Positions 27,419 to 35,865 of a stretch of DNA of 64,000 bases are shown here, piece by piece; position 1 is the first letter of the stretch; every line of letters starts with the position of its first letter. The position numbers and the translations under genes are program-made. The notes under the pieces were generated by a model. It was not told the DNA's origin and searched no databases. It saw nothing but the letters and a program-made list of their open reading frames with translations. The stretch comes from Anammoximicrobium sp964409865. Its GTDB lineage: Bacteria; Planctomycetota; Planctomycetia; Pirellulales; Pirellulaceae. The DNA lies in assembly GCA_964409865.1 (NCBI GenBank), contig CAYPGE010000003.1, forward strand, positions 5,540-69,539, read 5' to 3'.

Positions 27419-28822
27419 ATGACACGCCTGAAGAGGTCCCGTCAGCCACGTCGCATGCATCGAAACCGTCTGCGAATGGAGGCGTTGGAGGCCCGATTGC
27501 CGCTGGCATTGGCCGCATTCACCGTGGAGTTGTACGAAGACGCGGGCGGCGTCCCCGGCGACTTGATCGCGGACGACACGGTGGAAGTCGGGGAGACTTT
27601 CTTTGTCGAAATCAAGGCTCAGGAACTCGATCTAGGACGCTACGGTCTACGTGGTGTTGCCTTGGACATCGCGTGGGACCCCATCGTTATGGAAGAGATT
27701 GACAGCCCCTTTGATCCCAAGAAACTGGTGACGCCGCAGTTGCCGGTGTGGCAAAGCGGGACGCTTGACAACGAGACAGGTACCATCGACAACTTGGCTG
27801 GTACCTGCTTCTTGGCTGGACACGTCGGCTGGCCAATCGGGAATCTCGGACCTGAACGTTTTGCCCTGCTCCAGTTTCGTGCCCTGGATGAGGCACAGGG
27901 TTCCCTGTTTTCGATGCGTGAAGGACAGTCAGGCATCACCCAGGAGCCGGTTTCCAGCCTGAACGCTGAACACCTCTTTTTTGAGCCGCAAACCATTACC
28001 GTCGTTCCGGCTGCGACGCCCACCGAAAGCGAAACGCCCGTGACCGTGACGATGGACGATTCGTCCGACCAACCCATCTCGGAAGCAAGCGATGATAGCA
28101 GCCAGAGTTCTCTCGACGAGCACGTCACGGAGGATGAGAATGCCCCGCCGACGACAAACATCGAGCTGGACACAGACCAGACGTCCGAGCCCGCCGAAGT
28201 GCCGGAAACCAGCGACTCGACGCCTCCCCAGCAGCAGAGCGATGAAGGGACGGTCAGCGGCGAAACTCGATCTGTCATTTGGCAAAACCCCGACAACCCC
28301 TATGACGTGAACGGCATCGACGGGGTCACGCCGCTGGACGCCCTGCTGATCGTCAACTACATCAACCGGCACATCGGGGAACCAGTGCTGCCGGGTGTCG
28401 TCCAGGCTCCCCCGCCATTCTACGATGTCAACGGCGACAACCTGTGTACGGCCCACGACATGCTGCTGGTCATCAACTTCTTGCTGCCGCAGGCAAACTC
28501 AGCCTTGTCCGACGAAGCCGCGGTTGGGAACACGCCGGTTGCCTCCGGCCAGATCAGCGATTGCGGGACGGCGGCAACCCTAGGCTTGGCTCCGGCCCAA
28601 ACCACCTGCGGGTCCAACCAACAGCAGGCCAGCGACGTCGCCACTGCCGACACAGAGCCGAACGAAGCCGGCGACCAACTCGCCGATAGCGTTCTTGCCA
28701 GCATGGATCTGGCGATGTTCGGCAATCTGAACACGGCCATCGAGACGCTCAGTCGCGATAGATCCCAAGACGAACCAGCGAGCCAAGCTGAACTGCATGA
28801 CCTGGCGCTGATCGACCTGTGA
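27419..28822 (+). CDS. Exported cohesin-like plus dockerin protein
   Basis: A 467-residue protein from ATG 27419, chosen over upstream starts because GGAGGT lies 6 nt before it and the LEPR-XLL-like motif (RMEALEARLPLALA, residues ~20-33) then sits near the N-terminus as in its neighbours. Residues ~33-190 form a beta-rich cohesin-like domain (FTVELYEDAGG, VEVGETFFVEIKAQE, LDIAWDP). A Thr/Ser/Glu/Pro-rich linker follows (~200-285). A dockerin (~291-358) comes next, with two EF-hand-like loops: NPYDVNGIDGVTPLDALLIV and the copy beginning FYDVNGDNLCTAHD. The dockerin closely matches that at the end of the giant protein just upstream. Carrying both a cohesin-like and a dockerin module, it could be an adaptor. 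No enzyme domain was seen. Confidence 0.82.
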   Translation: MTRLKRSRQPRRMHRNRLRMEALEARLPLALAAFTVELYEDAGGVPGDLIADDTVEVGETFFVEIKAQELDLGRYGLRGVALDIAWDPIVMEEIDSPFDPKKLVTPQLPVWQSGTLDNETGTIDNLAGTCFLAGHVGWPIGNLGPERFALLQFRALDEAQGSLFSMREGQSGITQEPVSSLNAEHLFFEPQTITVVPAATPTESETPVTVTMDDSSDQPISEASDDSSQSSLDEHVTEDENAPPTTNIELDTDQTSEPAEVPETSDSTPPQQQSDEGTVSGETRSVIWQNPDNPYDVNGIDGVTPLDALLIVNYINRHIGEPVLPGVVQAPPPFYDVNGDNLCTAHDMLLVINFLLPQANSALSDEAAVGNTPVASGQISDCGTAATLGLAPAQTTCGSNQQQASDVATADTEPNEAGDQLADSVLASMDLAMFGNLNTAIETLSRDRSQDEPASQAELHDLALIDL

Positions 28823-28875
28823 TCCGTGCCTATCGGCTCGTCTGGAGCATCTTCAGAAGCCCGGCTTTTCCCCAA

Positions 28876-28974
28876 CACTTGTCCAGAAACAACTTCGCAG
28901 GGCGGAATTCATTCCGCCCGAGCGGACGGAGGTCCGCTCTACGAGACAATCGCGGAGTCGATCTTGGACAGGTG
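28876..28974. repeat. Compact inverted-repeat element with two internal hairpins
   Basis: About 99 bp bounded by near-perfect inverted ends, CACTTGTCCA (28876-28885) and TGGACAGGTG (28965-28974, one mismatch). Inside are two adjacent palindromes: a 9-bp pair at 28900-28908/28911-28919 (GGGCGGAAT / ATTCCGCCC) and an 8-bp stem with a GGAG loop at 28920-28927/28932-28939. It lies in the 316-bp spacer between the cohesin/dockerin gene and the BBP7 gene. The form is that of a small dispersed non-coding element; it may also end transcription. It encodes no transposase. Confidence 0.55.
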
Positions 28975-29138
28975 CTAAGCCCCGATCTCCCGCTGTCGTA
29001 ACCCCCGCCTCGTTCGCGACGCCTTCCTCTTCTCACCGAGACTTCCGATCGGGAAAAGATTAAGGGTGGGAGGGGTTATGCCGATAACGCAAACATTGGC
29101 GTTGTGAGTTACTTGCTGGGCGAAGGGGGGAAATCGCC

Positions 29139-30416
29139 ATGGCGGGGGGGCGGGGGCTATCTGCGTTCGTGCGTTGCAGCCTGGCCAAGCGATGGCTGGT
29201 GCTGCTCTTGCTGGCATGCTTGCTGCCATCGACAGCAGCGGACGGCGGAAACGCGCTGAAGCCGGAAGTGGCGAAAGGCTCGCCCTGGGAGGAGGACGAC
29301 GGCGATGCCGCTGTTCCTGTCGACCTCTCACAGCAAGCGTACTGTCCGCCGCCGATGTGGGCCAGCGCCGAGTTGCTGCTTTGGTGGATCGATGGCTTCC
29401 ACGTCCCGCCCCTGGTGACGAGCGGACCCTGGAGCGACGGCCGCGACACGGTCGGCCAGCTCGGAGCGCCGCACACGGACATCCTGCTGGGCGACACCAG
29501 CCTGGACGCGGACGCGCACACCGGTGCCCGTTTCCGTCTCGGCTATTGGTTCGATGCCGAGGCGAAGTGCGGCGTGGAGGCGGTCTATTTTGGGCTATTG
29601 GAACGGTCCGCGAGTTTCCAGGCCGCCAGTCCCACGGTGCCGGTCATCACTCGACCGTTCTACAACCGCGAGCCGGGATCGGAGGGGCCGGATACGGAAC
29701 TGCTGGCCTTCCCTGGCCTGTTCGACGGCAGCATCCACGTCCGCGGCGAGACCTCACTGCAAGGCGTCGAGGTGCTCTACCGCCAAGCTTTCTGCCAACA
29801 GTGCGCCCGCCGTGTGGACTTTCTGGTGGGCTGGCGGTACAACCAGTTGGATGACAGCCTGGTGATTTCCGATTTCAAGAGGTCCCTCAGCGCCAACTCG
29901 GGCCTTCAAATCGGAACGACGATCGAAGAAGAGGATCGTTTCACCACCTGCAATCAGTTCCAGGGGGCCGAGATCGGCGTGGTCGCGTTGCTGCAGAAGT
30001 GCGGGTGGACCTTGGACGTCGCCGCGAAGCTGGGCCTGGGCAATAACCATGCCCGCGTTGACATCCGCGGTTCGACGACCGTCACGGTCCCAGACCCAGA
30101 CGTGGCGATGACGCCGACGGGCCTGCTCGCCGAACCGACCAATATCGGAACGTATGCCAAAGATGTGTTCGCCCTGGTTCCGGAAGTCGGAATCTCGGTC
30201 GGCTACGAAATCACGCCCTGCCTGCGGGCCACCGTCGGTTACACGTTTCTGTACTGGAGCCAGGTCGCGCGCCCGGGTGACCAGATCGACCTGGATCTGA
30301 ACGTCTCGCAGTTGAAACCGGGCGGTTTGACAGGCGCTCCGCGACCCGCCTTCGACTGGAAACTCACGGACATGTGGGCTCAGGGATTGAGTCTGGGATT
30401 GGACTACCGATTCTAA
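29139..30416 (+). CDS. BBP7-family outer-membrane beta-barrel protein
   Basis: This 425-residue protein starts at ATG 29139 behind AGGGGGG. It has a signal peptide (KRWLVLLLLACLLPSTAADG, residues ~17-36), then CPPPMWASAELLLWWIDGFHVPPLVT, which is the characteristic opening of the planctomycete BBP7 family. Alternating aromatic/hydrophobic strands follow (ARFRLGYWFD, GVEAVYFGL, VDFLVGWRYNQLDDSL, LRATVGYTFLYWSQVARPGDQ), and the C-terminus is GLSLGLDYRF. A terminal aromatic residue after alternating strands is typical of outer-membrane barrels. The function of BBP7 proteins is unknown. It follows the dockerin protein on the same strand after 316 bp and may offer an outer-membrane anchor or pore for the neighbouring surface proteins; that link is inference. 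Confidence 0.88.
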   Translation: MAGGRGLSAFVRCSLAKRWLVLLLLACLLPSTAADGGNALKPEVAKGSPWEEDDGDAAVPVDLSQQAYCPPPMWASAELLLWWIDGFHVPPLVTSGPWSDGRDTVGQLGAPHTDILLGDTSLDADAHTGARFRLGYWFDAEAKCGVEAVYFGLLERSASFQAASPTVPVITRPFYNREPGSEGPDTELLAFPGLFDGSIHVRGETSLQGVEVLYRQAFCQQCARRVDFLVGWRYNQLDDSLVISDFKRSLSANSGLQIGTTIEEEDRFTTCNQFQGAEIGVVALLQKCGWTLDVAAKLGLGNNHARVDIRGSTTVTVPDPDVAMTPTGLLAEPTNIGTYAKDVFALVPEVGISVGYEITPCLRATVGYTFLYWSQVARPGDQIDLDLNVSQLKPGGLTGAPRPAFDWKLTDMWAQGLSLGLDYRF

Positions 30417-30417
30417 A

Positions 30418-30456
30418 ACCGCTCACGTAGGCCGGTATCTCCGAGACTGGAGCGGT
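30418..30456. terminator. Hairpin between the convergent BBP7 and SdrD B-like genes
   Basis: ACCGCTC (30418-30424) pairs with GAGCGGT (30450-30456) two bases after the BBP7 stop and ten bases before the stop of the convergent gene. There is little T-richness on either side, so this is a possible bidirectional terminator without a strong tail. Confidence 0.4.
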
Positions 30457-30466
30457 GTTAGCGATT

Positions 30467-33400
30467 CTAGTTGGTACTCCAGTCGCCGAGCAATTCCAGT
30501 TCGAAATAGAGCGGCGTCGTCATACCGGCTTCGTCTGCGCCGCCTCGCGTCGAGATGGCGCGCACGTGCTCGAAGGCCAAGTGTTCCAGTTCCTGATCGC
30601 TCAAGTCGATCGTTGCGGTTCCGTCCGTGGCCGTCAGCACGTCTTTGGCGGTCGAATCACGAAGGATGGCCAAGTCACGGCCAGCTGAATCACCGGCGTT
30701 GGCCGTCACTCGCTCGAAGCTGATCGCCTCGATCGCCCAGTCCCAGTCACATGCCACGGTGCCGTCAGACGCCGCCTGGCAGGCTTCGTTGCGATAGACG
30801 AAATAGCCAGGTTGGAAGTAGGCCGATTCGTCCGCATCCGATCCCGTCACCGTGATCGTGTCCTCGCCATCCAGCCCGTTCAGCGACACAATCTGTACGT
30901 CCGCAAAGGGGAACGTTTGCGGAGGATCGCTGTTGACGGTCACGCTTATCGCCGTTGGCCCGACCGTCACACGAAACGTATCGTGCTCTTTCGTCCCCTT
31001 GACCTCTGCCGACTTGACGTGGCGAGGATCGTAGACCGTTGCTTGCCGCACATTGGACGAGCCAAGGACCATCGACTTGTTGACACAGGATGCTTTCAAG
31101 CCGAGTTCGCCGAAGTTGTAGTCGATACCGTGTTCGCCGGCATCGATCGTAATCCCCGTGAACCGGTCGTTGCCGGCGGTGCCTCGCGACTCGCCGCCGG
31201 GCAGAATGATTCCCAGGGTTTCCGTGCCGTCGATGAAACAGGCCGGCTGCGTCACCTGAGCGATGTCGTACATGCCCGGTTCCAGGTCCTCGAAGTGGTA
31301 CCAGCCGTCAGGCCCGGTCCAGTCGGTCTTCACCACTTGACCGTCCCGCAACAGGGCGATTTCGACTTTCGGCACTCCCAGTTCAATCGGCGCACCTTGC
31401 TCGTCCAGATCGCGCTGAGCGTCTTTGTCCACATCAGCGTAAACGAAGCCGGAAAGGCTGCCGATGGCGATGCACGGGTTGTTCCCGAAGTCATTTTCGT
31501 CGTCCACCTCTCCGGAGACCAAGGTCACCGCGTACCCATTTTCGGCGTGTCCTTTGACGCCCCCATCCACGTCCGTGGTCGGCTGCGACTGGCACCAGTC
31601 GGAACGAGATTCCTCGACGATGATATACTTCCCAGGGTCGAGACTAAAACTGTACTGGCCATCATCGCCCGTCGTCTGACTGGGCGGGTCTGCCGGTTCA
31701 TCGCTAGCATCCAACAGGCTGTTCTGGTTTGTGTCCTTGTATGCATAAACGATCCAGCCCGACAGCGGTTTGTCCGCGCCCGGCTCATAGACCCGACTGA
31801 AGTTCACGTCTTGGTATTTCACGCCCTCCTTCATCGCTTTTTGGTAGTTGCCGAAGTCGTTGTCGTCGTCCACCTGCCCAGAGGTCAACGTAACCGCATA
31901 GCCGCAGTCCGCGTAGCCCAGAGTGCCCCCATCCACTTCAGTGTTTGGCCATGACTGGTACCAGTCCGCATAGGATGCTTCAACGACGATGTACTTTCCG
32001 GGGTCGAGAAAGAAGCTGTACAAACCTCCGTCCGCCGAATGCCTGCAGTCGACCAGTTGATCGCCCGGGTCGAGTTCTTCGGGCACGTTTCCCGTGTCCG
32101 CGTAGACGCAGATCCACCAGTCGGACAGGGGCGGCTCTTCGCCTTTTTGCCAAATCCCGTCAGCATTCAAGTCGTGCCACTTATACCCGCTCTTGAGAGC
32201 TTTCTGGTAGTTGCCGAAGTCGTTGCCCACGCGCTGCTCACCCGAACTCAGCGCGATCGCGTATCCCCACTTTCCGTAGCCGCCGAGACCGTTCGGGTTG
32301 ACCTCCGCAGCGTCGGCGTCGGGACTCTCAAACCAGCCATTTTGCGCCGTCTCCACGACAATGTATTTGCCCGGATCAAGCGTCAGGCTGTACAGGCCGC
32401 CGTTTGCGGTCAAGACACTGTCCGCCGCGCCGGCGTCGATCTCCGATTGCTGCAGCACATCGTCCGCGTTGGCGTCCGCGAACGCCGTGATCCGCCAGTT
32501 GTCTCGCCCCGGATCCATGCCCCCCTCGTCGTCGCCGTCGGCGTTCAGGTCTTCGTACTTGCGACCCTTCGCGGTCGCCTGCCTGTAGTTGCCGAAGTCG
32601 TTCCCCGTGACCGCCGCACGTGAACTCAGCGCGATCGCGTATCCCCACTTCCCGAAGTCGCCGAGACCGTTCGGGTTGACCTCCGTAGCGTCGGCGTCGG
32701 GACTCTCAAACCAGCTGCTTTGCAGTGTCTCCACGACAACGTATTTGCCCGGATCGAGCGTCAGGCTGTATAGGCCGCCGTTTGCGGTCAAGACACTGTT
32801 TGCCGCGCCGGCGTCGATCTCCGACTGCTGCAGCACACCGTCCGCGTTGGCGTCCGCGAACGCCGTGATCCGCCAGTTGTCCCGCCCCGGATCAACGCCG
32901 CTCTCGTCGTCGCCGTCGGCGTTCAGGTCTTCGTACTTCCTGCCCGCCGTCGTCGTCGTCGGCAGGGGACCGTTGCCAAAATTGAGGTTGCGCAAGTGGG
33001 TATTGGGGTCACAGGGAAAAACCGTTTCGGCGTAGCCATACTTGCCAAGCTCGTCGCTGTCAAAGTCTAGGACCTCCGTCAGGGGTTCTGTCTGGGGACG
33101 GTCCTTTTCCTGCAATACTTCGACGATGATGTAGCTTTGGGACGTCCCGGCGGGACACGATCCTTCGGGGCTGGGTTCGCCGGTATCAAGCAGCAGTTCA
33201 TAACCCCCATCCGACAATCTTGTCACCGCGGTGGTAACGGCTCCTGCTTCGTATTCGTTCTGCTGAAGCTTGCGGTCACCGTCCTGGTCCAGGTAGGCGC
33301 GAATTTCCCAGGTCAAGGGCGGCTCGCCTTCGTCACGTCGTCCATTGCCATTCAAGTCCTCGTACTTCATTCCACTTGCTACGGCCTGCACCCGCACGTG

Positions 33401-34117
33401 CCGAGTGACGGTGTTGATCGCGTTTTCGTCGGCGTCGGCGAGGGCATCCAAGGGCGCCGCGTCGGCAAAGGACATCGAGCCCGCCAGCCGCATCTTGAAC
33501 GGCATGGCCCAGCCCGCGCCGACGGCCTCGAAGTGAATCAGGCTGAATTCGTTGTAAGGAGGCTCACCAGGTTGCGTCGGCGCGGGATGGGCACCGATGG
33601 CTTGTCCTACGCCGAACGCCGGAAGGCTGGCGCCTCGCAGGCCGAGAATCTTCCCGGCAGATGAATCGAAGGCGTCGCCGACATCGAATTCGTTGACAAA
33701 CCGTTGCAGCCGAAAATTGGGGGTGATCACGGCGTTGGGGATCGGTACCTCCGGCGTGGGCAAGGGGATCGAGTTAGGAAAGAGCGCTGGAGTGAGGTCT
33801 TCCGAGCGGTAGTTGATGATGTCCTTCCGCCACTGCAGATCCAAGGGAAGTGCAATGACGCCGGCCGAAGTATTCGAAGACCTTTCGTCATCGGCGGTCA
33901 CGCTAACAAAGAACGTGTCGCCCACCCGGACGTACTCGATCGGATCGCCTCTCGAGCCGCTGTCATCGGCATACAACTGGAGATCCAGGTCCAACGTCGC
34001 CAGGAGGCGGCGATCCTCGAGCGGCTCGATCGCCGGCCGCCGGCGCAACAGGTGGGCGGGCCGCACGCGGCCCGCGGGACGACGGATGCCCGATACGGAG
34101 TGACGAAGCCAACGCAT
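30467..34117 (-). CDS. Exported SdrD B-like repeat protein with LEPR-XLL motif and cohesin-like domain
   Basis: 1,216 residues from ATG 34117 (GAGGG about 10 nt upstream). The LEPR-XLL motif is IEPLEDRRLLAT (~30-41), followed by a cohesin-like domain (~41-240; LQLYADDSGSRGDPIEYVRV, VGDTFFVSVTADD). Six SdrD B-like domains follow (~245-1000), opening with KYEDLNGNG, KYEDLNADGDD (twice), KWHDLNADG, KYQDVN and GFVYADVDKD, several ending DFGNYQKA. The second and third are near-identical. The C-terminal ~200 residues are a different beta-rich domain containing VSLNGLDGEDTITVTG. There is no dockerin. It converges with the BBP7 gene. Likely a calcium-binding surface protein with no visible catalytic residues. 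Confidence 0.88.
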   Translation of the reverse strand: MRWLRHSVSGIRRPAGRVRPAHLLRRRPAIEPLEDRRLLATLDLDLQLYADDSGSRGDPIEYVRVGDTFFVSVTADDERSSNTSAGVIALPLDLQWRKDIINYRSEDLTPALFPNSIPLPTPEVPIPNAVITPNFRLQRFVNEFDVGDAFDSSAGKILGLRGASLPAFGVGQAIGAHPAPTQPGEPPYNEFSLIHFEAVGAGWAMPFKMRLAGSMSFADAAPLDALADADENAINTVTRHVRVQAVASGMKYEDLNGNGRRDEGEPPLTWEIRAYLDQDGDRKLQQNEYEAGAVTTAVTRLSDGGYELLLDTGEPSPEGSCPAGTSQSYIIVEVLQEKDRPQTEPLTEVLDFDSDELGKYGYAETVFPCDPNTHLRNLNFGNGPLPTTTTAGRKYEDLNADGDDESGVDPGRDNWRITAFADANADGVLQQSEIDAGAANSVLTANGGLYSLTLDPGKYVVVETLQSSWFESPDADATEVNPNGLGDFGKWGYAIALSSRAAVTGNDFGNYRQATAKGRKYEDLNADGDDEGGMDPGRDNWRITAFADANADDVLQQSEIDAGAADSVLTANGGLYSLTLDPGKYIVVETAQNGWFESPDADAAEVNPNGLGGYGKWGYAIALSSGEQRVGNDFGNYQKALKSGYKWHDLNADGIWQKGEEPPLSDWWICVYADTGNVPEELDPGDQLVDCRHSADGGLYSFFLDPGKYIVVEASYADWYQSWPNTEVDGGTLGYADCGYAVTLTSGQVDDDNDFGNYQKAMKEGVKYQDVNFSRVYEPGADKPLSGWIVYAYKDTNQNSLLDASDEPADPPSQTTGDDGQYSFSLDPGKYIIVEESRSDWCQSQPTTDVDGGVKGHAENGYAVTLVSGEVDDENDFGNNPCIAIGSLSGFVYADVDKDAQRDLDEQGAPIELGVPKVEIALLRDGQVVKTDWTGPDGWYHFEDLEPGMYDIAQVTQPACFIDGTETLGIILPGGESRGTAGNDRFTGITIDAGEHGIDYNFGELGLKASCVNKSMVLGSSNVRQATVYDPRHVKSAEVKGTKEHDTFRVTVGPTAISVTVNSDPPQTFPFADVQIVSLNGLDGEDTITVTGSDADESAYFQPGYFVYRNEACQAASDGTVACDWDWAIEAISFERVTANAGDSAGRDLAILRDSTAKDVLTATDGTATIDLSDQELEHLAFEHVRAISTRGGADEAGMTTPLYFELELLGDWSTN
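32213..32968 (-). repeat. Near-identical tandem pair of SdrD B-like domains (378-bp unit)
   Basis: Domains two and three of the 1,216-residue protein are about 126 residues each and differ at few positions (for example GVDPGRDNWRIT versus GMDPGRDNWRIT). The nucleotide sequence is also nearly identical, so the duplication is recent or has been homogenised. Boundaries are approximate. Confidence 0.8.
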
Positions 34118-34397
34118 GGTTGCAGACCCTCTGGAGTGATTTCCGGCTTCTCTTCCGGTGAGCGCATCGACACGTCCTTTCCCCCACTAGACTAATCTCA
34201 CCAGTCCCCGTTTTCCAACAAAAAATGCAGGGCAAATCAGGTCTGAAAGCCGTGCTGCCGAAGAGGATGCCCGCCGTCGGTTGCAGCGCGCCGGCATTCG
34301 GATAGAATGATGGGACGAGTGGCGCGCACGGTTCGCGGATCGACGTGACCGGTCCGGCGGCCGGGCCATATTCTCAACCCCGGCGAGGGAGGGTCTC

Positions 34398-35864
34398 ATG
34401 TCCAAGGCGACGCATCAGATCTTCAAGCGGATTGTGCTCCACAACAAGCTGCTGACCGAGCCGGAGGTGGACGCACTGCTGGCCGAGATCGATGATCCGG
34501 AACACGCCATCCAGCGTCTGGTCGAGCGCCACACGCTGAGCGCCAAGGCGGCAGAGCAGTTCCTGTCGGTTTACAAGAAGCAGGTCGACAAGCTGTTCTT
34601 GGAGGAATTGGGGGCGCTGGACGAGCTGGCGCCGAAGCCCGCAGCGGCCACGCCGGGATCCGCACCTGCCTCGGAGCCAAAGAAGGAAGCGAAGAAGGAG
34701 CCGAAGAAAGAACCGCCACCCCAGGTGGAGTTCGAAGCGGAAGCGGAGGCCAAGGCGACAGCCGAAGCCCCGGCGGAAACCAGGCCGTTGCCCAAACCCG
34801 GCCCCGAACTCGTCCTCCAACTACTGCGGGAAGCCCGCGAACTGGGCGCCTCGGACTTGCACATCAAGGCCGGCATGCGCCCCACGGTCCGCGTCCACGG
34901 CGGTCTCCAGGAACTGCCACATCCCGAAGTGGCCCTGGCCGCTTGTGAGAAATCGTTGCTGCCGCTGCTCGACGACCAGCAGCGGGCGCAGTTCGACAAG
35001 AATCACGACTTGGATTTCTGCTACGACGGCGGACCCGGCATGGGACGCTTCCGCACCAACTACCTCCGCGAGCACCGCGGCGTCGACGCCATCTTCCGCC
35101 TGATTCCAGATCATGTGCCCAGCTTTGAAGAACTGCAGCTGCCCCCGCAGGTCAAACGCTTTACGGAATATCGCGTCGGCATCGTACTGGTGACCGGTCC
35201 CAAGGGCAGCGGCAAGACGACCACGCTGGCCGCCATGGTCGATATGATCAATTCCTCGCGCGCCGAGCACATCATTACGGTTGAGGACCCCATCGAGTTC
35301 GTCCAGCCGTGCAAGAAGGGGCACGTTAACCAGCGGCAGGTCGGCATCCACACGAAATCGTTCAGCAATGCACTGCGTTCGGCGTTGCGCGAAGCGCCGG
35401 ACGTGATCATGGTCGGCGAGATGCGCGACTTGGAGACCACCTCGTTGGCCATCACCGCCGCCGAGACCGGACACCTGGTGCTGGCGACGTTGCACACGCC
35501 GGACGCCGTCCGCACGATCGGCCGCGTGCTGGACGTGTTCCCGCCCAAGGAACAGCCGCAGATCCGCGCCATGCTCTCCGAATCGCTCCGCGGCATCGTC
35601 TCGCAACTGCTGCTGCCCGGCGCCGACGGCCATTCGATGGTGCTGGCCACCGAGATCCTGGTCAACACCCAAGCCATCGGCCACCTGATCCGCGAAGAGA
35701 AAGTCCATCAAATCCGCGGCTTGATGCAAACCGGCAAGCAGTACGGCATGGTCTTGATGGAGGAATCGCTGATCCGCCTGGCCAAGGAAGGCAAGATCAC
35801 CAAGGAGACCGCACTGGCCTGGGCCGAGGATGTCAAGATGGTTCAGCGCGGACTGCTGGAGTGA
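34398..35864 (+). CDS. PilT-type secretion/retraction ATPase with N-terminal extension
   Basis: This 488-residue protein starts at ATG 34398 behind GGGAGGG. The C-terminal ~360 residues are a PilT/GspE-family ATPase. Features are LLREARELGASDLHIKAG (start of the N-terminal domain, ~residue 147), Walker A GPKGSGKTT (~267), an Asp-box region EDPIEFV, Walker B VIMVGEMRD (~335) and a His-box LATLHT. GEMRD is the PilT-type form. The N-terminal ~135 residues are unusual for PilT: a helical segment (IFKRIVLHNKLLTEPEVDAL...) and an Ala/Lys/Glu-rich linker (KKEAKKEPKKEPP). The ATPase would power type IV pilus retraction or a related process; no other pilus gene is in the window. The next gene starts 1 nt after the stop. 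Confidence 0.9.
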   Translation: MSKATHQIFKRIVLHNKLLTEPEVDALLAEIDDPEHAIQRLVERHTLSAKAAEQFLSVYKKQVDKLFLEELGALDELAPKPAAATPGSAPASEPKKEAKKEPKKEPPPQVEFEAEAEAKATAEAPAETRPLPKPGPELVLQLLREARELGASDLHIKAGMRPTVRVHGGLQELPHPEVALAACEKSLLPLLDDQQRAQFDKNHDLDFCYDGGPGMGRFRTNYLREHRGVDAIFRLIPDHVPSFEELQLPPQVKRFTEYRVGIVLVTGPKGSGKTTTLAAMVDMINSSRAEHIITVEDPIEFVQPCKKGHVNQRQVGIHTKSFSNALRSALREAPDVIMVGEMRDLETTSLAITAAETGHLVLATLHTPDAVRTIGRVLDVFPPKEQPQIRAMLSESLRGIVSQLLLPGADGHSMVLATEILVNTQAIGHLIREEKVHQIRGLMQTGKQYGMVLMEESLIRLAKEGKITKETALAWAEDVKMVQRGLLE

Positions 35865-35865
35865 A

